In this document: positions 7,576 through 10,143 of the stretch, piece after piece
Position numbering within the stretch: position 1 is the stretch's first letter
Layout: each line of letters opens with the position of its first letter
Assembly: GCA_001796525.1 (NCBI GenBank)
Contig: MGMT01000048.1
Location: forward strand, 1-10,143
Source of the DNA: Chloroflexi bacterium RBG_13_51_52
Lineage (GTDB): Bacteria > Chloroflexota > Dehalococcoidia > Dehalococcoidales > RBG-16-60-22
Direction of reading: 5' to 3'
Length of the DNA: 10,143 nucleotides
The notes under the pieces: model-generated
Seen by the model: only the letters and a program-made list of their open reading frames with translations
What the model was told of the DNA's origin: nothing
Database searches by the model: none
Made by a program: the position numbers and the translations under genes

Positions 7576-8460
7576 GTGGCTAAAACGAAATACGGACATT
7601 TAGTCAAGAAACTGAATTACAACAAGTTGCCCGGCGCCGGCAAACCTGAATACATTACCTGGCCCAAGGGCACCGACCTTGAAGGGCTCAACCTTAATTT
7701 CGTCTGGAGCTATCACCGCAATGTGGGTCCCTGGGGCGTCGGGGGCAAGTACGGGCATGTCCATCCCTACGGCGAGGTATTTGTCTTTACGGGGCTTGAT
7801 TATGATAATCCCAATACACTTGGGGCGGAACTTACACTGGCGCTGGGAGAAGACGGAGAAGAGCACATTATCGCCGCCCCTTCTATAGTAGTACTGCCCA
7901 AGGGCGTCTCGCATTGCCCGATAGTCGCCAGGAAAGTGGACAAGCCCTACGGTTTCCTGGGAATTTCCTGTAATGCCGAAGACAAGACCAGCGAGTTGAC
8001 CAAGCGCGGTAAAGCCTTCCCCCTGGTTAATAAATACGGAGACCTGATAACCAGGATGGAGTTGCGCGATATGAAGCGCACCAAGGGAGGCAACGCCGAC
8101 TATATTGGATTCTGGACCGGTAAGAATACCCCGGGGTTCAAGCTTAATTTTACCTGGGCTTTCCATAAGGGCACCGGCGTCTGGCACGAGCAGGACCCGC
8201 ATGTGCATCCTAACGACGAAGCTCTGGTCTTCGTGGGGCTGGACCCGGATAAGCCGGACTACCTCGGGGCGGAAATGGAGATAAGGATGGGCGAGGAGCA
8301 GGAGGTGCATGTCTTCAATACTCCCACAGTAGTTATAGCGCCTAAAGGGCTGGTGCACTGTCCGCTAATCACCCGGAAAGTGGAAAAACCCTACAGCTTT
8401 ACCGCAATATGCCTGAACAACGAGCATGAGACCACCTGGCTGGGAGCAAAGCTGAAATAA
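7576..8460 (+). CDS. Two-domain cupin-like protein (bicupin), both metal sites intact
   Basis: The protein of 294 residues starts at GTG 7576, with AAGGAG at 7562-7567, 8 nt upstream. It has two cupin-like copies about 148 residues apart. Copy one has H61-x-H63-x3-E67, H97 and H113 (PKGVSH). Copy two has H209-x-H211-x3-E215, H245 and H261 (PKGLVH). The P-x-G-x2-H segment is a textbook cupin motif 2. Each repeat opens with a K-Y-G stretch (residues 5-7 and 153-155), marking the duplication boundary. Related bicupins in general include oxalate decarboxylases and ring-cleaving dioxygenases, but this sequence shows no specific tie to any of them. No signal peptide is seen. It lies 27 bp after the previous gene's stop, is the last gene of the operon, and is followed by the terminator at 8487-8517. 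Confidence 0.87.
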   Translation: MAKTKYGHLVKKLNYNKLPGAGKPEYITWPKGTDLEGLNLNFVWSYHRNVGPWGVGGKYGHVHPYGEVFVFTGLDYDNPNTLGAELTLALGEDGEEHIIAAPSIVVLPKGVSHCPIVARKVDKPYGFLGISCNAEDKTSELTKRGKAFPLVNKYGDLITRMELRDMKRTKGGNADYIGFWTGKNTPGFKLNFTWAFHKGTGVWHEQDPHVHPNDEALVFVGLDPDKPDYLGAEMEIRMGEEQEVHVFNTPTVVIAPKGLVHCPLITRKVEKPYSFTAICLNNEHETTWLGAKLK

Positions 8461-8486
8461 TAGACTTAAACCGAAGTAAAAAAGAG

Positions 8487-8517
8487 AAGCCCCCGGTATA
8501 ATTATCGGGGGCTTTTT
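8487..8517. terminator. Bidirectional intrinsic terminator between convergent operons
   Basis: The stem is formed by 8487-8498 (AAGCCCCCGGTA) and 8503-8514, with a TAAT loop and a single G-T wobble. On the + strand a run of T (8513-8517) ends the cupin operon. On the - strand the hairpin is followed after CTC by six T (complement of 8478-8483), so it can also stop the lipoprotein operon, whose stop codon is at 8518-8520. Confidence 0.88.
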
Positions 8518-9243
8518 CTAATTATCTGTGCCTCGTGTCCAGTAATAACCTTGGGCCAAGTTCGTGTCTGCCTGCTGTTTCAGCAACAGGTATATTTTAT
8601 CGCCGGTGAGTTTGTAAAGCTCATTATAGGTGCTGGACTGTTCTTCGTAGACCTCTTTGGCTGGTACAGCATGATCATCGTTTTTAATGGCAACCAGTCT
8701 GGCTAAAGCCTGTTCGCGGTTCTTGAGCATTCTTAAATATTCTTCAGGTTTGCCGCTTCTTTTAGCGATTTCATTAGCTTTATCGAAATCTTCCCGGGCG
8801 GCTTTAGCTCCATCGGGATTATCCATGTCTTCGAGGTTGGCGATACCGCGCCCGTTGCGATAGGACCAGTCATCGGGTCTCATATCGATAGCCTTGTTGA
8901 AATGCGGCAGGACGCCTTCCTGTATGTGTTTACCTCCATTAAGCGCTTCCCATCCCTGGTCGGCTTCATCCTCTGCCTGCCGGATGTTGTTTAAAGTGCG
9001 GGCGGCATCGATGGCGGCGTCGCCTTCTTCATCGCCAGTTGTGCCCAGACCGAAAGCTTCTCCAATGGCAAATCGTGTTACGGTGCCGTAGTTCGGATTC
9101 CCGTCCGCATCGGTGATATCGTGAACGATTGCCCAGAGTTTAGCCCAGTATATAAGCTCCTGTGTCTCCCCGGAGTCGCAGGCGCTTAAAAACGGCATCA
9201 ACCCGATAATTAAAATGGATAATATAAGTACAGTCCGCCGCAT
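8518..9243 (-). CDS. Lipoprotein with possible TPR-like helical region, function unknown
   Basis: This 241-residue protein begins with a lipoprotein signal: MRRT, a hydrophobic stretch, then the lipobox LSAC with Cys22 as the likely lipidated residue. The mature part is hydrophilic and apparently helical. Around residues 98-185 there are stretches resembling TPR helices (a HFNKAIDMRPDDWSYRNGRG segment, then AREDFDKANEIAKRSG), so it may be a protein-protein adaptor on the outer face of the membrane. The full TPR consensus is not clear and I do not recognise the family. The ATG at 9243 has only a distant AAAGGG, 13 nt upstream. It starts 20 bp after the stop of the membrane-protein gene, so the two are probably one operon and may act together at the envelope. 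Confidence 0.8.
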   Translation of the reverse strand: MRRTVLILSILIIGLMPFLSACDSGETQELIYWAKLWAIVHDITDADGNPNYGTVTRFAIGEAFGLGTTGDEEGDAAIDAARTLNNIRQAEDEADQGWEALNGGKHIQEGVLPHFNKAIDMRPDDWSYRNGRGIANLEDMDNPDGAKAAREDFDKANEIAKRSGKPEEYLRMLKNREQALARLVAIKNDDHAVPAKEVYEEQSSTYNELYKLTGDKIYLLLKQQADTNLAQGYYWTRGTDN

Positions 9244-9263
9244 GTTCTGCTTTACGCCCTTTC

Positions 9264-9848
9264 TTATTTAAGCTGGTCTTTTATCACGCCGATAAATGCC
9301 CACAGGTCATCGGTGCCCACATCCACCTTTTCCATGAGTTGGTTATCCGTAAGTTTTCCCTGGGAGTAGGCTACGATGGCATCGGTAGGGACTGTGGCAG
9401 CCACCAGTTGCCTGCCTTCCTCATCATAATAGGTAACCGCCGCGCGGTTGATGCCTTCACCCTGGGCTTGAGATATTACGGTAAGGAAATCCTTAACGGG
9501 GTCAGTGCCGTAGTAACCGCTAAAGCTGAAGCCTTTAGAAGCATCCAGGACAATCATCGCCAGATTATGGTCTGTCCCGGCAACCGGCAGCACGTATACT
9601 TCAACGCCTCTGGTGTTCAGACCGGCGGCCCGTAAGTTATCCATGATAATTAACGCCTTTTCACTATCCGGCGTCATGGTAAAAAGATTGTCCGCCGGTG
9701 ATTTTATGAGGCCGATTTTCTGCGGTATCCTGAAGTATTGCAGAACGGCAACTAATATGAAAAGCACGAATATCAAAAGGATTATCTTACCGAAAGGGAA
9801 GCCCTTTTTCTTTGGAGGTTTTGTTTTAACTTCAGTATCTTTGGTCAT
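9264..9848 (-). CDS. Small single-span membrane protein, function unknown
   Basis: The 194-residue product has a Lys/Pro-rich cytoplasmic N-terminus (MTKDTEVKTKPPKKK), one membrane helix at about 20-38, and an outward-facing domain of about 150 residues. That domain has alternating beta-like and helical segments (for example GVEVYVLPVAG, HNLAMIVLDAS, RAAVTYYDEEGRQLVAATV). There is no lipobox, no cysteine and no catalytic motif I can name. The ATG at 9848 has no good Shine-Dalgarno sequence (the bases before it read CCCTATTTATTCAT), so it may be leaderless or weakly translated. The downstream lipoprotein gene follows after 20 bp, suggesting a pair working at the cell surface. Family not recognised. 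Confidence 0.75.
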   Translation of the reverse strand: MTKDTEVKTKPPKKKGFPFGKIILLIFVLFILVAVLQYFRIPQKIGLIKSPADNLFTMTPDSEKALIIMDNLRAAGLNTRGVEVYVLPVAGTDHNLAMIVLDASKGFSFSGYYGTDPVKDFLTVISQAQGEGINRAAVTYYDEEGRQLVAATVPTDAIVAYSQGKLTDNQLMEKVDVGTDDLWAFIGVIKDQLK

Positions 9849-9948
9849 ATGAATAAATAGGGACGCACTTTGCTTTTTTTCGGTATGTTTCGTTGTTGCC
9901 GGATAGAACGTATTTAATATAAGTATGGATTGTGCAAGTCACAGACTC

Positions 9949-9990
9949 ATAACAGAAACAGCTTGGAATATCACAAAAAGATAACAGAAA
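9949..9990. repeat. Short direct repeat in the gene-free gap before the membrane-protein operon
   Basis: ATAACAGAAA occurs at 9949-9958 and again at 9981-9990, 32 bp apart, about three helical turns. The gap from 9849 to 10044 is otherwise AT-rich with no gene and no promoter I would call firmly. It lies upstream of the - strand operon, so the repeat could bind a regulator; chance is also likely. Confidence 0.3.
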
Positions 9991-10044
9991 AGTGTTTTGA
10001 TATCGTTTGGTAATTGTATCTTGGTTATTAGGATTTGGGGGTCA

Positions 10045-10121
10045 TGGTGGGCCATTGTGGACTCGAACCACAGACCCCAGTCTTATCAGGACTGTGCTCT
10101 AACCAGCTGAGCTAATGGCCC
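10045..10121 (-). tRNA. tRNA-Ile (anticodon GAU)
   Basis: The - strand folds as a full cloverleaf. It has acceptor GGGCCAT paired with ATGGCCC, D-stem GCTC/GAGC, anticodon stem CAGTC/GACTG around loop CTGATAA with anticodon GAT, a five-base variable loop, and T-stem TGTGG/CCACA around TTCGAGT. The discriminator is A at 10048, and the CCA end is encoded in the DNA (10045-10047). The mature body before CCA is 74 nt. It reads Ile AUC/AUU codons. No rRNA is visible beside it in this window. The body ends 22 bp from the right edge, so its promoter is largely outside. Confidence 0.97.
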
Positions 10122-10143
10122 GTATAAATCGTTATTAATTGTA

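Noticed and set aside
7600..8358. Open frame of 252 codons on the - strand inside the third cupin gene
   Set aside because: It is antisense to a gene with clear duplicated cupin motifs and has no ribosome binding site that I can see.

Overview
The window looks like a stretch of chromosome from an anaerobic bacterium. Genes carry GGAGG-type ribosome binding sites, one protein has a lipobox, and a tRNA-Ile has its CCA end encoded. The mix of a large CARDB-repeat surface protein, a class III CoA-transferase and uncharacterised cupin-like proteins is reminiscent of Chloroflexota (Dehalococcoidia-like) or similar sediment anaerobes, but that placement is an inference. No mobile element, CRISPR array or rRNA was seen.

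Left part (1-1711, + strand): the 3' two-thirds of a copper-type P1B ATPase, open at the window edge, followed 14 bp later by a 49-residue YHS-domain metal-binding protein. The two look like one copper-handling transcription unit.

Second part (1756-5781, - strand): an 885-residue secreted, membrane-anchored protein with seven CARDB repeats of about 106 residues. Upstream of it lies a class III (CaiB/BaiF-type) CoA-transferase with its catalytic Asp in place. About 175 bp separate the two genes, so joint transcription is uncertain.

Centre (5782-8516): a divergent promoter region drives the CoA-transferase leftwards and a three-gene operon rightwards. The three proteins together carry five copies of one cupin-like domain (1+2+2). 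All five copies have identical spacing between the metal-ligand positions and one extra invariant His. One copy has lost two of the usual ligands. The operon ends at a strong, nearly symmetrical terminator shared with the convergent operon on the right. I regard this cupin cluster, next to a CoA-transferase, as the most likely undescribed system here; its reaction cannot be read from the sequence.

Right part (8518-10121, - strand): a tRNA-Ile(GAU), then about 200 bp without a gene, then a two-gene unit encoding a small single-span membrane protein and a lipoprotein with a possible TPR-like helical region. Both proteins are unrecognised but appear to work at the cell envelope.
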